Positions 1 to 11,168 are shown, numbered from the stretch's first letter. The stretch: 64,000 nt of DNA from Petunia secreta (GCA_029990175.1 JARKIP010000065.1:6328501-6392500), one strand, 5' to 3'. Notes: a model not told the origin generated them from the sequence alone. Made by a program: numbers and translations.

Positions 1-400
1 TCATTAATCGTCTGGACAAATCTGGTCGATGCAAAATGTTTCATAAAGGAAATGTAGTTACAACAGATATAACATGTCATTGAAAATATGGCCTTAATTT
101 TCGTGTAGCTATAACAAGTGCAAGTGCAAGTTTTTCTAAGTGTGGATACTTTGTTTCTGCATCAAGTAAGGTTTTACTAACGTAATAGATAGGAAATTGT
201 TTACCTTCGTCCTCACGAACAAGGACGACACTCACATCAACTTCTGAAACGGCCAAGTAGATCAGCAATACTTCCCCCTCCACTGGTTTTGAATGAAAAT
301 GAGCATTTGACAAATATTTCTTCAACTCCTTGAGGGCCTGTTTGCATTCCGGCGTCCACTCAAAACTTGTGTTTCCTTCAAGACTGAAAAGAACTTGTTA
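1..400 (-). pseudogene. Element A pol: RNase H domain relic (Ty3/gypsy, Tat lineage)
   Basis: Minus-strand frame 77-325 reads as the start of a gypsy RNase H domain: a leader ending GEVLLIYLAVSEVDVSVVLV, then REDEGKQFPIYYVSKTL and a segment ending in TRKLRPYFQ. This domain degrades the RNA strand of the RNA/DNA hybrid during reverse transcription. The frame is open for only 82 codons, and the link to the RT part upstream (about 325-400) is frame-shifted. The element continues past the left edge of the window, so integrase and the 3' LTR are not visible. Lineage is assigned from the neighbouring RT and gag of the same element. It is a dead copy. Confidence 0.85.
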
Positions 401-851
401 CATCATTTGGATGACCTCAAGATAAACCTGCTAAGATAGGCTACCCGACCGGTCAAGCGCTGAACGTCCTTCGCCTTTGTAAGCTCATTTGGTATGTCTT
501 CGATTGCTTTGATTTTTTTCGGATTTGTTTCAATCCCTCTTTGGGATACGATGAATTCCAAGAACTTGCCAGATCCGACCTTGAACGCGCACTTCTCCGG
601 GTTCAGCCTCGTGTCAAACTGCTTCAATATTGTGAATGTCTTCTTTAAATGATCCAAGTGACACTTTGCTTTCAACGACTTCACCAACATGTCATCTATG
701 TAAACCTCCATAGTATTTTCGATCAAACTTTTGAAGATGGTCGTGACTAACCGTTGATAGGTAGCCCCGACATTTTTGAGACTGAAAAGCATGACCGTAT
801 AACAGTAAGTCCCCTTGTCTGTTATGAATGACGTTTTCTCTTGATCTTCTG
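400..851 (-). pseudogene. Element A pol: reverse transcriptase, C-terminal part
   Basis: Minus-strand translation gives the RT palm and thumb: DQEKTSFITDKGTYCYTVM, a degenerate LKNVGATYQRLV motif, then the catalytic box YIDDMLVKS near 690-710 and the connection segment LTGRVAYLSRFI. YIDDMLVKS with a TYQRLV motif is typical of the Tat branch of plant gypsy elements. The frame is open from 900 to 403, but its first residues (900-852) come from the inserted solo LTR, so the apparent Met start there is an artefact. The RT gene continues at 3533 beyond the LTR. Confidence 0.9.
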
Positions 852-2159
852 TGAAACGACCTCGGTCGGCCGTTTCGGAAGTTAGGACTCTGATTGACAT
901 ACCGATAATTTTAAAAAATTTATAATGTCCATTAGGACTTATTTGTAAAATTTGAGTTAAATCGGACCTCGTTTGGTAGGTATTGAAAGAAGGTTTCAGT
1001 TTTCATTTTCGGTAAATTTGAAAAAGAGGTTTTCGAGCTCGATTTTGGCGAATGAGCTCCGATTGAAAATTCGAAAGCGCCGTTAGGTTCGTATGATTAT
1101 TTGTGACATGTGTGAACTTTCGAAAGTGAATTTCGAGGTTGTTCGGCTAGTTTCCACCAAAATACCGAAAGTTAAATAATTTGGCCTTTTTCCATTTAAT
1201 TTGCATATTGAGTCTCGGGAGTTCGATTTGAGCTCCGCCTTAGCAAGTGTGTTACATATATTTTATATAACTTACTTGAGAAATTTGGAATTATTTTGAA
1301 TATCGTAGGGTACCGTTTTAATTTTCGTCACGAAAAGAAATTATAAAAGTGAAAGAAAATAAAAGAAAAAGAAAAGGACCAAAAAAGAAAGAAAAAGGAA
1401 TCAATTGGCGGTGGCTATTGGGATAAATATCCCATAGCCTAAAAATTTCCAGAAAACATAAAACAGAAGCTAAAACAAAACAGAGAAAGGACGAAGTGAA
1501 AGAGAAACTGCCAAAAAATGAGAAAAGAGCCGAAAAAGATAGAATTTTCACCCCAAAACATTCAGGTAATGATCTTAATGTATTATTTTAGTTTATTACG
1601 TGTGTTTGAATATAGTTTGATGGTAAAAATTGGGATATTAGACATCATTTTAATAAGTTCAATTAATAGTTTAAAGGATTAATTGGACTCTGATAATGGA
1701 ATTGAGTATATATATTCGTACTCAGTGAGTTATGGGCAACATATAAATGTAATTTATTTAGGGTTTGGTTATGTGACCTTAAACCCTGTACATAAGCCTG
1801 ACCTGCGTATTGCGTATGCGAATGAGGTATCAGGTTCCTAATCGGATTGCCCTAAGATGTGAGGAATGAAACCTTTAGACTAATTTGATATATTTTCTGC
1901 TTATTAAATAAACAGGATCGTTTGGCAGTGAATCCAAAAGATAAAGCGATTGTTGAGTAGAAATTTGAAATAAGGTAAGTGTTTATATCTATTTCTTTGG
2001 AGGCCCTTGGCCTTGTGGATATTCTACCACATGTTCCTTTTGTGTGTAGCTGCCGATAGGCGTACTCATTACGCCTTAGCTTTGAAGTTAAATTGTATAT
2101 TATATGTTATGCCCTGTTGTTGGTATTGCATTGAGCATATGAGCATTGCACTCTGGTTT

Positions 2160-2495
2160 TGAGCATTGCATATACTTCTCGGTTGGCAATGAGAGTCCCG
2201 CACCGGTGAAGGATAATTATTGCATATATTTTCCGGTAATCGATGAGAGTCCCGAGCCGGTGAAGTGTAATTATTGCATATACTTCTCGGTAATCGATGA
2301 GGGTCCCGATCCGGTGAAGGGTCATTATTGCATATACTTCCCGGTTGGCGATGAGAGTCCCGCATCGGTGAAGGGTCATTATTGCCTATACTTCCCGGTA
2401 ATCGATGAGAGTCCCGAGCCGGTGAAGGATTATTATTGCATATACTTCCCGGTAATCGATGAGAGTCCCGAGCCGGTGAAGGTATCTGGCAAATG
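2160..2495 (+). repeat. 54-bp minisatellite inside the solo LTR
   Basis: About six tandem copies of a 54-bp unit with the core GATGAGAGTCCCGAGCCGG followed by an ATTATTGCATATAC segment. For example, the core starts at both 2404 and 2458. Because 54 is divisible by three, reading frames stay open through it on both strands; these are not treated as genes. Other LTR copies of the family carry one such core (about 42080 and 40310), so the array is an expansion particular to this copy. Confidence 0.9.
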
Positions 2496-2673
2496 AGACT
2501 GCATTGCATCATACCGCATTCATCCTATCTCATTGCATTGCATACTGACTAGTGTTTGACTATTGTGCTGTGTTTTGTGTATGCGGCATGTAGACCATGT
2601 TGTTGACATATTTCGGTTTGTCTATATGTTTCTGGCTATTTAGTGTCCTTAATTGGTTTATCTTCTTTAGTTA

Positions 2674-2880
2674 TATGGATCGGGCTGCACACCGCATAAG
2701 TATAAATATATGGATCGGGTTGCACGCTGCGACAGTATGAATATATGGATCGGGTTGCATGCCGCAACAATATGAATATATGGATCGGGTTGCATGCCGC
2801 GACAGTATGAATATATGGATCGGGTCGCACGCCGCGATAGTATGAACATGTGGATCGGGTTGCACGCTGTGACAGTATTA
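2674..2880 (+). repeat. 35-bp minisatellite inside the solo LTR
   Basis: About six tandem copies of a 35-bp unit beginning TATGGATCGGGTTGCACGC and ending in an AGTATGAATA segment. It lies 180 bp downstream of the 54-bp array and is unrelated to it in sequence. I did not find this array in the other LTR copies of the family. Confidence 0.9.
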
Positions 2881-3527
2881 TGTTCGGGATACTTAAAAAC
2901 CTATATGTTCTGTCTATCTTATGTCCCTGGTTGTTTATGAGTTTATGATCCCATACGTTCTTCTAGTTATTATCTGGCTTTGCCTTTTTATAATTTAATA
3001 AGGAATTTGGTTTATCTGTTTCTTTTCTCCTTGGCTAGCTATCCTATTCTTTGAGGTGGCTAGTCTGCCCCACTTATTGAGTCCTTTTGACTCACCCTTG
3101 CTTGTTGTTTGTTTGTTGTCTATCTATTTCGTTTCGGCAGGTTCGCTCCAGGATTGAGTTCGCCACGTCGTGAAGGAGCGAAGACGCCTTCAGCTGTCAA
3201 GGTGAGCCAGATTTTTTTCAAGATGGCCACCAATGGTATGTTTATTATTTCAGTTGAGTTTTGCTCCCTTCAGGAGGCATATGTATTCTTTTGTACTCTT
3301 AGATGTCTAGTCTGGATAACCCTAAACCTAGTATATTGGGTAGTCAGCTGTAATTTTATTTGTACAGCTTAGAGGTATCAGTATGTCTGTGCTTTTTCTA
3401 AGTCTTGTTCTTATTTATGAATTGAATTATATTTATTTTCCTAATATAAGTGGTAAGGGTTCGCTTGACGGGTTTAGGGGAGGATGTTGGGTGCCCACAC
3501 GGCCTAGCCGGATTCCGGGTCGTGTCA

Positions 3528-4172
3528 TTCTGGCTCCATCAATATCTGATTATATCCTGAATATGCCTCCAAAAAACTTAGCATTTCATGCCCTGCCGTC
3601 GAATCGATTAATCAGTTGATATGAGGCAACGGAAACTAGTCTTTTAGGCATGCATCATTTAGATCGGTGTAGTCAACACATATTATCCACTTTCCATTCT
3701 TCTTTGGGACTACGACCGTGTTAGCTAACCGCTCTAGATATTTTACTTCTCTTGTGAATTCGTTTTTCAACAACCTGTCCACTTCATCCTCGATGATTTT
3801 CGTTCTAAAACCTCCGTTAGGTCGTTTCTTTTGTTTCACCGGTCGATGTGATGGATCGACGTTCAACTCCTAAGTCACAACTTTTGGGTCTATTCCTTAC
3901 ATCTCCGCGTGGGACCAAGCAAAAAAATCAGCACTATCTTTGAGAAATCTAATTATCTTCGTTCTCATATTGGGGTCCGATTCCGCCCCAACATACACTT
4001 TTTGTTCTGGCTTGTCTTAAAAAAGGACTACCTCCAAATCTTTGATCGTCGAGTCCCCAGCTTTCTGTTTGTTCGGCTCCCTAACGCGTGTTAGAATTTT
4101 GACGAAGTCCTGATCCATTGGAATTGGTTCCGTTTCATCATCTTCAGCCAAAGATTCTGGTAACTGTAATTG
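3528..4172 (-). pseudogene. Element A pol: reverse transcriptase, N-terminal part and linker
   Basis: Minus-strand translation of 3636-3866 gives the fingers region of RT: HRPVKQKKRPNGG, VDRLLKNEFTREVKYLERLA, then NTVVVPKKNGKWIICVDYTD. Between 3533 and 3636 the strand goes on to read the AYSGYNQI segment that carries the first catalytic Asp region of RT. It meets the C-terminal half (ending at 851) exactly at the target duplication of the solo LTR. The 3867-4172 stretch is the protease-RT linker and is frame-shifted. Gene fragment, not functional. Confidence 0.88.
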
Positions 4173-4640
4173 CTATTTCAAAGTGTTCGAATTAGCACCC
4201 TCATTCATGACTACCAAATAACATTCTCGGGCAGTCTTCTGTTCACCTCTACCTTCTCTTATCCCCCATGGGGTACGGAACTTGACAACTTGATGTAAGG
4301 TCGACGGGACCGCTCCCATAGCATGGAGCCACGGCCGACCCAAAATCACGTCGTAATTAGCCATATCTCCCCCGATCACTTGGAACAAAGTTTCTTTCTC
4401 AACTCCTTCGGCGTAAGTCTTGATCATAGTTTCTCCTAGCTTTGTTTCACTCAAATTATTGAATCCTGACCATACTGTAGATATGGTATTATCTTATCAG
4501 TCAATTGCAACTGCTCAACTACTCTCAACTGCATTATATTGACTGAACTGCCTGCATCGATCAAGACTCGTCTTACATCGGCGCCGTCTACTCTCATTGT
4601 GACGACCAAAGCTTCGTAATGGGGATGTATCCCTTCATCA
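4173..4640 (-). pseudogene. Element A retroviral-type aspartic protease
   Basis: Minus strand. The active-site loop reads VLIDAGSSVNIM near 4540-4580; in most relatives the triad is Asp-Ser/Thr-Gly, here it is Asp-Ala-Gly. The C-terminal flank YDVILGRPWLHAMGAVPSTL (4300-4360) is the conserved Tat-lineage protease end. A stop and frame change at 4451-4454 break the domain into two pieces that overlap by four bases. The protease would process the gag-pol polyprotein. Confidence 0.85.
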
Positions 4641-6060
4641 AAGTCGTAATCCCCACACACAATGTCGTCATTCATAATCTCTCGTGTCCGTTTATCTTTG
4701 GTGAATGACACTTTTGCATACTTCTTCGTTGTATATGTTACACCATGGACTTCTGCTCCACCGGTAATGACATTAACCGTTTTCCTTGGGGCTGGAGGCT
4801 TTGGTGGCTGATGATCATCTTTCTTCTTATTAAAATTTTCCTTCCCTATTTCCTTCAAAAACTCCATCAAGTGACCACTCTCAAGAAATTTTGCTACCTC
4901 ATAACATAAAGCCTTACATTCTTCGGTCGTGTGCCCATGATCATGATGAAAAGCACAATACAAGTTATCATCTCTACTGTTCGGATGCATTTTCATACGA
5001 CTGGGGAATTTTACCACTTTATCACCCATTCCCCTCAACGCATTAACCAAGCTTGCTGTCGAAACACAAAATTATACTCTAAAATCTTAGGAGGCAGTGG
5101 GTCCCTCGGAGCTGTGGATGGACCCGATTGCTCCTTCTTTGGCTGACTTTTTGATTGCTAGCTTCATGTCCATTCCCACTTTGACGAGGAAAACCATAGG
5201 GCTCGAATCGCTGCCGAGCCCTGTGATTTAACCTATCATTTTCGACCCTTCGTGGAGCCGGTCGCTCATACCGCCAATTGTAAAGAGCTAACTGCAACTC
5301 TTCCTCCTTAGCCCTAATCTTGGGCTCACATTCACGATATAGATCATTGAAAGTCCACTGAGTTACTTCTCTTAACCGATCTTTCAACTTCCTACGTGCC
5401 TCCGTTGAGTCGTTACTCAGATTGTTTATAAAGGGCAAACAAGCCCACCTTTCTTCGACATTTGGAATGCTTATCTTTTCATCATTAACCGCTTCAAAAT
5501 TTGCTTGATTGTTTCATTGGGTCGTTGCCTGATATTCAATATATCTTGCACGCTTCGTTCTATCTTTTTCGCTCCAGTATGTGCCCAAATAAATTTAGCT
5601 AACATATCATCGAATTCTGATATCGCATTTTCTGGCAATTGCATTTACCACTTCAACGCTCCTCCTCTTAGAGTTTCAAAAAATTTCTTTAAGCTCTCTG
5701 AATTAATCTCATCTACTATCAATCATTCGACTGCACTGCGATCGAAAACATATCGATGTGATCCCTCAGATCTGTAGTTCCATCATACCTCAAACTCTCC
5801 GGTAACTTGAAAATCTTAAGAATCGGCAGCGGAGCTGCACTCAGTGGAAACGACCGCTTGGAGATTGACTTTTTTAGCGGCGTCCTCCATAAACTTCGAA
5901 ACTCCTGGCAATTTTTCCATAAACGATTTCATTTCATTGAACTTCTTTTCCACTGTGTCATTCAAAATGTCTGCATCGTAGCCAACATCCTTGCTTCTGT
6001 CATGACAGAGGACGGAGCTCCCTTAGCCACGGCGCCGAACCCGACCCTCTGAGCTCTACT
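4640..6060 (-). pseudogene. Element A gag (capsid/nucleocapsid) relic
   Basis: Minus strand. The best-preserved part (4640-5050) contains YCAFHHDHGHTTEECKAL, the Cys/His nucleocapsid signature of Tat-lineage gag. The part at 5079-5438 is gag linker rich in Arg, Lys and Glu. Further upstream (5450-5750) a broken translation shows the capsid pattern: FFETLRGGALKW, then FDDMLAKFIW, then IRQRPNETIKQILKRL. Several in-frame stops and at least two frameshifts lie between these blocks. Gag would form the cytoplasmic virus-like particle that packages element RNA. Confidence 0.82.
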
Positions 6061-6555
6061 CCCACTTCAGGTCCCCCTATTACTGCGCCCTGAGGAACAG
6101 AGATCGGAGTGCCTACAGGGGGTGTTACTGGGAAAGCATGCGCTCTATGACTTGTAGAGCCAAACGGAACTGCAAAAACTCACTCACCCTTTCCATCTGC
6201 TGATTTTGCTTGACTAAGAACTCCCGCAACAAAGCGTTTGTATCAACCGACGTTGCCTCGACCGCAGGTTCCTTACTGGATCGACGTCCTCAATTGACAT
6301 TCGACTGAGAACTGTTCGTAGTGACTTTCAAGGGTTGATCTTGTTCATGGTGGGATGATTCATCGCCCCCTTCTTCAACGCCTGGAAGCTAGGCCCTATC
6401 AGCGGGGTTAGGCTGAAGAGCGCCATCTCAGACAGTGGTGTTAGTGTTGTTGCTTTGTTCCTCTATCAATATACACAAAAATAACAAACGTAAGTAAAAT
6501 CAACAACAAACTTCAGAACAAATCGATTGCCTAGGCCACATGGTGGGCGCCAAAC
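6061..6555 (-). other. Element A leader with primer-site junction
   Basis: This is the untranslated leader between gag and the 5' LTR of element A. At the LTR edge (6541-6555) the minus strand reads GTTTGGCGCCCACCATGTGG. This motif directly follows the 5' LTR in many plant Tat-type elements and marks the primer-binding region. No ORF with recognisable similarity is seen. Confidence 0.7.
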
Positions 6556-7669
6556 TGTATATCATAAAATTTGATTTCACGTATTACAATTACAGTTATA
6601 TTTCGTTGAGCGTTAGGCGACCGTTTTATATCTAAGTCTGATGCTTGATCGGTGAGTTTACGTTCACAAGACTGATCGTTTTAATGAATACTATAAAAAG
6701 ATCAAAAATTTGAGCAACGACAAATAAACGACGAATAAATATTGCTCAAGTTGGTGATAAATATGGCAAGAGAGTAATGAAGAGACTAGCGAAATATTCG
6801 AACACAGTAAGGTAAAAAATTGACTTGTCAATTTGAAAAATTAAAGCAACCAATTAAGAGCATGCAAATTATCGATGATACTATGAAATTAACCAGATTG
6901 CATGATCGAGCGATGTGATTAACAATGAACTAAGCAAATGATAAATTAAATGGTTGATCTACGATTGGTCGATCTAACGAATATAACACGAATTAATAAT
7001 CAACAAAAGACTACTACTAAGATGTGATGCCGATTGCACTACGATCTATTAATTAATGATGACAGTAATGATGAATGATTGAAATAAACGAACGGACATA
7101 TAAATAATTAAAAAGCGACAAATGAACATAAAATAAAGATAAAGCTTATTGTATTCGATGATGGAAGACTTGTGCTCCGTTGAAGAAAATGGGTTCTTCC
7201 TCCACAGCAAAGCCGAATTATGACAGACCCATCGCAGCGCAATGATAATATTAAGTGTAGAATAGTTGGTAATAACGGCTAATTATAAAGATGGTGGTGA
7301 TAGCAATAACGTAAAGGGAGGTTGTTTTCAGAAGAACATAACCTTACAATGGGAAGGGGGAGTTGTATTTATAGCTAAGTGCCCAACCCAAGATGCACTC
7401 CACTAACCACACGTTTCTCCATGATCTGATAAGGCTGTTATCCACGTCCAACGGCTCCAAAAAATTAAGGGATTTGATAAGTCATGCTTATCTGTTGCAA
7501 CGCCATCTCGTGTCAACAGAACAAATCACTCCGATCAACCAAAACGAACAGGCGTCTTTGATAATCATTTCTACTTGGCGATGTCTGACTTGTCCTAGAT
7601 TTTGATGCTGAATTTGCCATGTCAACGAACACGTGTCGCCACGTGTTCGGGCAATTTTTGACCAATACA
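6556..7669 (-). mobile_element. Element A 5' LTR
   Basis: The inner edge at 6556 begins TGTATATC on the plus strand and abuts the primer-site motif. The outer edge is placed at 7669 (CCAATACA), giving a short inverted TGTAT/ATACA end. The outer edge is the less certain, since no second LTR is in the window to compare and a boundary up to about 7710 cannot be excluded. A TATA box in the right orientation lies at 7365-7374. The LTR sits against the integrase relic of a different Tat-like family, so A is inserted in B. Confidence 0.7.
7365..7374 (-). promoter_or_regulatory. TATA box of element A LTR
   Basis: The minus strand reads CTATAAATAC about 300 bp from the outer edge of the LTR. A TATAAATA box in U3 is the standard pol II promoter position for plant LTRs. 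Confidence 0.6.
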
Positions 7670-7923
7670 TTGTAGTAATCAAACTGACCCCCGTAAATCT
7701 GATGAACCTTGAAGTTCCTAACACAGATTTTGCCTCAAAGCATCATCACACACTGATTAGCTACTTGGACAAGGGAATACTCCTAGAAGACAAGTTGGAA
7801 AGCAAACAGCTGCGGAGGCAGGCAGTTCACTATTTTTTAATAAATGGGGATTTATACCATCGGCTTGTCAATGGTCCACAGGTTACATCTCAAGGCCCGG
7901 CACCCCCAGCGAGGAAGCTCTAG
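7670..7923 (+). pseudogene. Element B pol: truncated integrase N-terminus
   Basis: The plus-strand translation HTLISYLDKGILLEDKLESK then LRRQAVHYFLINGDLYHRL is the segment of Tat-lineage pol just before the integrase zinc-binding domain. It stops at ARKL and nothing of the HHCC finger or the DDE core follows. The second copy at 17402-17620 reads LISYWSKGILPEDKLGSRQL and breaks off at the same place, so the deletion is older than both insertions. Upstream pol is missing because element A lies across it. Confidence 0.8.
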
Positions 7924-9942
7924 CGGATACCTCCGCTCAATGATGGAAGTAATATCTTTCACAGTATTTACATACTTGTCAGCTATGTTACGGGTTTTGA
8001 CCCACAAAAGTTCATGACTTGCACCCTTATTTATCAATAAAACTACTATTTTACTTAGTCAATTTTACGGTTACAATTCAGGTCCATCTACGATCCTACT
8101 ATTCATAGCCCAGGCCAGACCTAAGTTGAAGTAATGCACTCACTTTTCCTATAAAAAGTTGGGTAAACTACTCGCTTAGAGCTAGACGTGGTCTAGCTCA
8201 GCCACTAGGCATTATTCATAAGGTTGAACTCGTTAATTCAACAAATTTTCACTTACGTCTCAGTGGGGATGCTGGCCTGCATAGTGCCAGAAAGTCTTAA
8301 AATACTCGAGTAAACAAGCAACGACGTTCTGAATCGAAATGCAAAAATGCCCCATTTCCACTTGGGCTAATGTCGTCCCATTGTGGGTGCAAAACAGCCG
8401 TCTATCACTGGCCCAATATAAGCCATCAACTGCTGACGCAAATGAAGTGCCCTTCAGTGTGCACACCCGTCTTTTCAAGACACTAGCCCAGAAAGGCAAA
8501 ACATGCTGCCTAAACTACACAAGTACGCATAAAACATTAATGTACATTTATTTCATTAATAACAAAAAGTCTGTAGGCTCATAATATATATTTAAGTCCT
8601 TTTTGAATACCACACTATTCAGTACAGGTACTCTAAAAAAAACTAAATAAAGGCAAAACTTCAAACTTTTCAAAATTTGCACGGCTGAAGTTCCTTCATC
8701 TAGATTGTAGCTACCAGCCGCTAAGCAGTCGATGTTCTCCTGGCATCAAGGGATATGTTAGCCCGAGCAACCTTTGGCGAGCGACCTCTGAAGTGACCAA
8801 GACCCGGATACCCTGATCAAAACAAGGGTCCTTGGAAGCGTCTGAGTACAGACATAGCCTTCCACCATCTCGTCCGCAGAACTCGAAGAGAAACTAGAAG
8901 ACCTTCTTCGACCCCTTCTGGTCAAATGGGAGTGCACCACCCCATAGATCTTCAAGTACAATTGGGAGCTCATCGAAGACGGGGAGGGTTGAGCTGGGAA
9001 TCTACCACAAGGAGCCTTTTCCCTTGGGTATTCCACATCAAGTAGCCGATGAGGCGTTGTAGTAGCAATATAGCCGAACCAACCGAATCAAGAGACATCC
9101 CCAAACCACGAGCGAAGTTAGAGCTTGCTGACTCATTAATCCACCCGTGGCTCAAAGCTATATCCTCTTGCCTGCCATGGACTGGAGACAGACAAGTAGG
9201 ATTCAACCCTACTCCATCAAAGAGGCTACCTAAGCACCAGAAAAATCCTAGCAAAGAAGCCTCATGACAACTGAAAGGGCCAAGCGTCTTGACCCACATG
9301 ACAAGAGGAATATTACAGCAACCGCTTTGTTAGAAGAAGAGCACACTGTAATCAGTGCATATGCCACGATGATGATATTCCGAAGAATGTTATTAGAATC
9401 CCAATCAAACTTCATGACTCGAGGGGCTGCATTCATCTAATTATGGATTGAGGCAAAGAAGAAGAAAGCCGCAGATGGTCTCTCCCTACAATTTTCTCAT
9501 AAGCCATCCATTCAGAATGAAATAGTTTTTCTGGGAATAACTAACTAGGATCAAAGGAAAATATTTTTGAAGATAGAAGAGCCATTCTTTCATGAGAAAT
9601 TTTAAAGAAGATGAAGTATTTTTTTGAAGAAGATTTGTGATTCTACCACCATCACAAAGCCTTTATTTATAGGTCGGAAGAGATAAGAACGGATCACGAA
9701 ATGGTCAACTGTAGTTATGGCTTGAGATATGAAACGATTCAGCATTGCAAAAAGTATTCTTGGAAAGGTGCATGAAATCGTCATCAACCAATCAAATGAA
9801 GACGCGCAGATCTTCTCAAATAAATCAGCATCATTCTTGGTCAAAGAGACTATGAATTTTAAGGAGTCAGTGAGATATCTTTCACACAGCTTTCACTTCT
9901 TGAATGCTTGCATCAGCACTCAGCAAGTGGGGGGGCTAACTG
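7924..9942 (+). mobile_element. Element B 3' non-coding region up to the PPT
   Basis: About 2 kb between the pol relic and the 3' LTR. It aligns by eye, in order, with the pieces of element D: 8010-8260 with 22343-22560, 8530-8610 with 22905-22960, 8660-8900 with 25430-25690, and 8935-9290 with 33054-33390. A guanine-rich polypurine tract (GCAAGTGGGGGGGCTAAC, 9922-9940) ends it, as expected for plus-strand priming. An antisense ORF lies in 8758-9299. Confidence 0.8.
8758..9299 (-). pseudogene. Antisense ORF in the 3' region of element B
   Basis: Two overlapping minus-strand frames, 9299-8970 (109 codons) and 9036-8758 (92 codons), run opposite to element B. Their translations match the antisense translation of element D at 33326-33054 and, past the CRM-like insertion, at 25801-25559. 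Shared stretches include LMWNTQGKRLL versus WLWNTRGKRLP, LYLKIYGVV versus LCLKIYGAV, and SSSFSSSSADEMVEG versus SSSFSLSSAAEMGEG. I recognise no domain; the protein is rich in Ser and Leu. Family knowledge: extra ORFs between pol and the 3' LTR, some antisense, are described for Tat-lineage elements such as maize Grande. A frame change around 8970-9036 makes this copy doubtful as a working gene. Confidence 0.5.
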
Positions 9943-10407
9943 TGTGGGCAAAACTATGCCACCTATTATTACGGAGATATGAGTCTAGCTGGCAAGACTA
10001 GGTTATCCGACAAGTCACTGAGCACAATGGATCACACATGTTCCATGAGTTACGACTGTTCAGGCGGTACGGGTGTAGGACGCAAGGCATACATCCTGCC
10101 GCCTTATGCTTACAGTCTCCTAGTGAGGATTTTGTATAAACCGCCACCTTGAGTTTATAGGTCCATGAGCCTCATTAATCTTTGTATTTTACCATAATCA
10201 GGACTGGGTAATCTTTACTATAAATACCCCTCTTTACATTGTATTGTACATCAAGTGATTCACCACTGAATCCGACTATTCTCAAGGAATAAAACTCTTT
10301 ATTTTCCTCTCTATTTACTTACTTTTCCGTTGTATTTTACTATATTGCTTGTGACCTCTTCTTAAATTTAAGTGTTTTACTTAGACGTCTAATTTTAGGC
10401 ATAAACA
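9943..10407 (+). mobile_element. Element B 3' LTR
   Basis: The 465-bp LTR starts TGTGGGCAAA just after the polypurine tract and ends TTTTAGGCATAAACA. It matches the LTRs at 13799-14302 (plus) and 43877-44379 (minus). A TATAAATAC box is at 10219-10227. The start could be 9941, since TGTG is duplicated there. Confidence 0.85.
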
Positions 10408-11154
10408 CGAAACACGAAACATGTTAGGCTTACAACTGGAGTACAATACTCCCAATTACACCATAAACATCGATACAAGACTTCATAACATGACAAACAA
10501 TTGTATACGAAGCTTCGACACAGTAAGTATGCCTTTTCGACAACTATGCACGTGAAGGATACGTGTGTAGATCATCCATAAAGACCAAAGGCCGAGAAAG
10601 AGTAGGATGAAACCACTTAAATTGATCATACATGGCATGCATAGTGAATTGTTGTTTCTTTAGATCGATTTAATCACTTGTTAGACATCTTAAAACAAAA
10701 GAAATTATGTGAATATCTCAAAATTTAGCTCTTCCCTCTAATCAACTTTTAATTGATATTCTTAGGATTTATAATTAAACCCTACTAATAACAATCTTAA
10801 ATGGTAAGAATTAGAATTAGGAAAAAAAAAAAAAGGAAAGTGAAAGACCAAACCTAGGTAGAATAGGATTGATAAGAAAATGAAAGAATAAGAAACTCAA
10901 ACCTAATAGAATAAGGAAAGATATTACCTCTTTCTTCAAAGAATAAGATATCCTTTTCTTGTTTCCTTTATTGGCTAGGAAACCTAATAATATTAAGATT
11001 TTGAAAATAATGAGCAAAAGAAATACTAATTTTTTCTAACTTTTATTTTTTTTTTATTGTTTTTTCGGTTACTATTCACGAGTGCTACAGTAACGCTTTT
11101 TGTTTTTGCTTAAGAACCCCCCGAGACTAACAAGAACAGAACTTTAATCGACCC
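10408..11154. other. LTR fragment and AT-rich leader, no gene
   Basis: 10423-10640 repeats the sequence found at about 12747-12950 (shared GCTTACAACTGGAG and GAGAAAGAGTAGGATGAAAC), so both are pieces of one LTR family. From 10640 to 11154 the DNA is AT-rich and on the minus strand follows the primer site at 11155, so it is probably leader of the element whose 5' LTR is 11169-12061. No protein similarity seen. Confidence 0.5.
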
Positions 11155-11166
11155 GCTCTGATACCA
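11155..11166 (-). other. Primer-binding site (initiator Met tRNA)
   Basis: The minus strand reads TGGTATCAGAGC, the classic complement of the 3' end of plant initiator tRNA-Met, two bases inside the LTR edge at 11169. It defines a retroelement transcribed on the minus strand. Confidence 0.85.
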
Positions 11167-11168
11167 CT

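Larger units (their letters stand above)
852..3527 (+). mobile_element. Solo LTR of a Tekay/Del-like gypsy family
   Basis: The 2676-bp unit starts TGAAACGACC and ends GGTCGTGTCA, so it has TG...CA ends with a matching inverted terminal motif. It is flanked by a perfect 5-bp duplication, ttctg at 847-851 and 3528-3532. No internal retrotransposon sequence remains. The same termini recur at 39066-41668 (an LTR next to a primer site) and in part at 34972, 41709-45695, 47221-47550 and 57761-58287. Family knowledge: a solo LTR arises by recombination between the two LTRs of one element. Two minisatellites lie inside (2160-2495 and 2674-2880). Removing the LTR plus one TSD restores continuity of the element A RT. 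Confidence 0.95.

Noticed and set aside
2069..2865. Overlapping frames on both strands (up to 147 codons) with repeated 18-residue or similar units
   Set aside because: They follow 54-bp and 35-bp minisatellites in a solo LTR; openness in several frames at once is a repeat effect.
3109..3372. A frame of about 90 codons near the LTR 3' end that recurs at 45222-45518 and 39621-39241
   Set aside because: The copies are similar as DNA because they are the same LTR; no domain or start context supports a protein.
11155..11166. TGGTATCAGAGC motifs (also 26473, 39052) considered as tRNA gene remnants
   Set aside because: Each lies two bases from an LTR edge and lacks any tRNA body; they are primer-binding sites.
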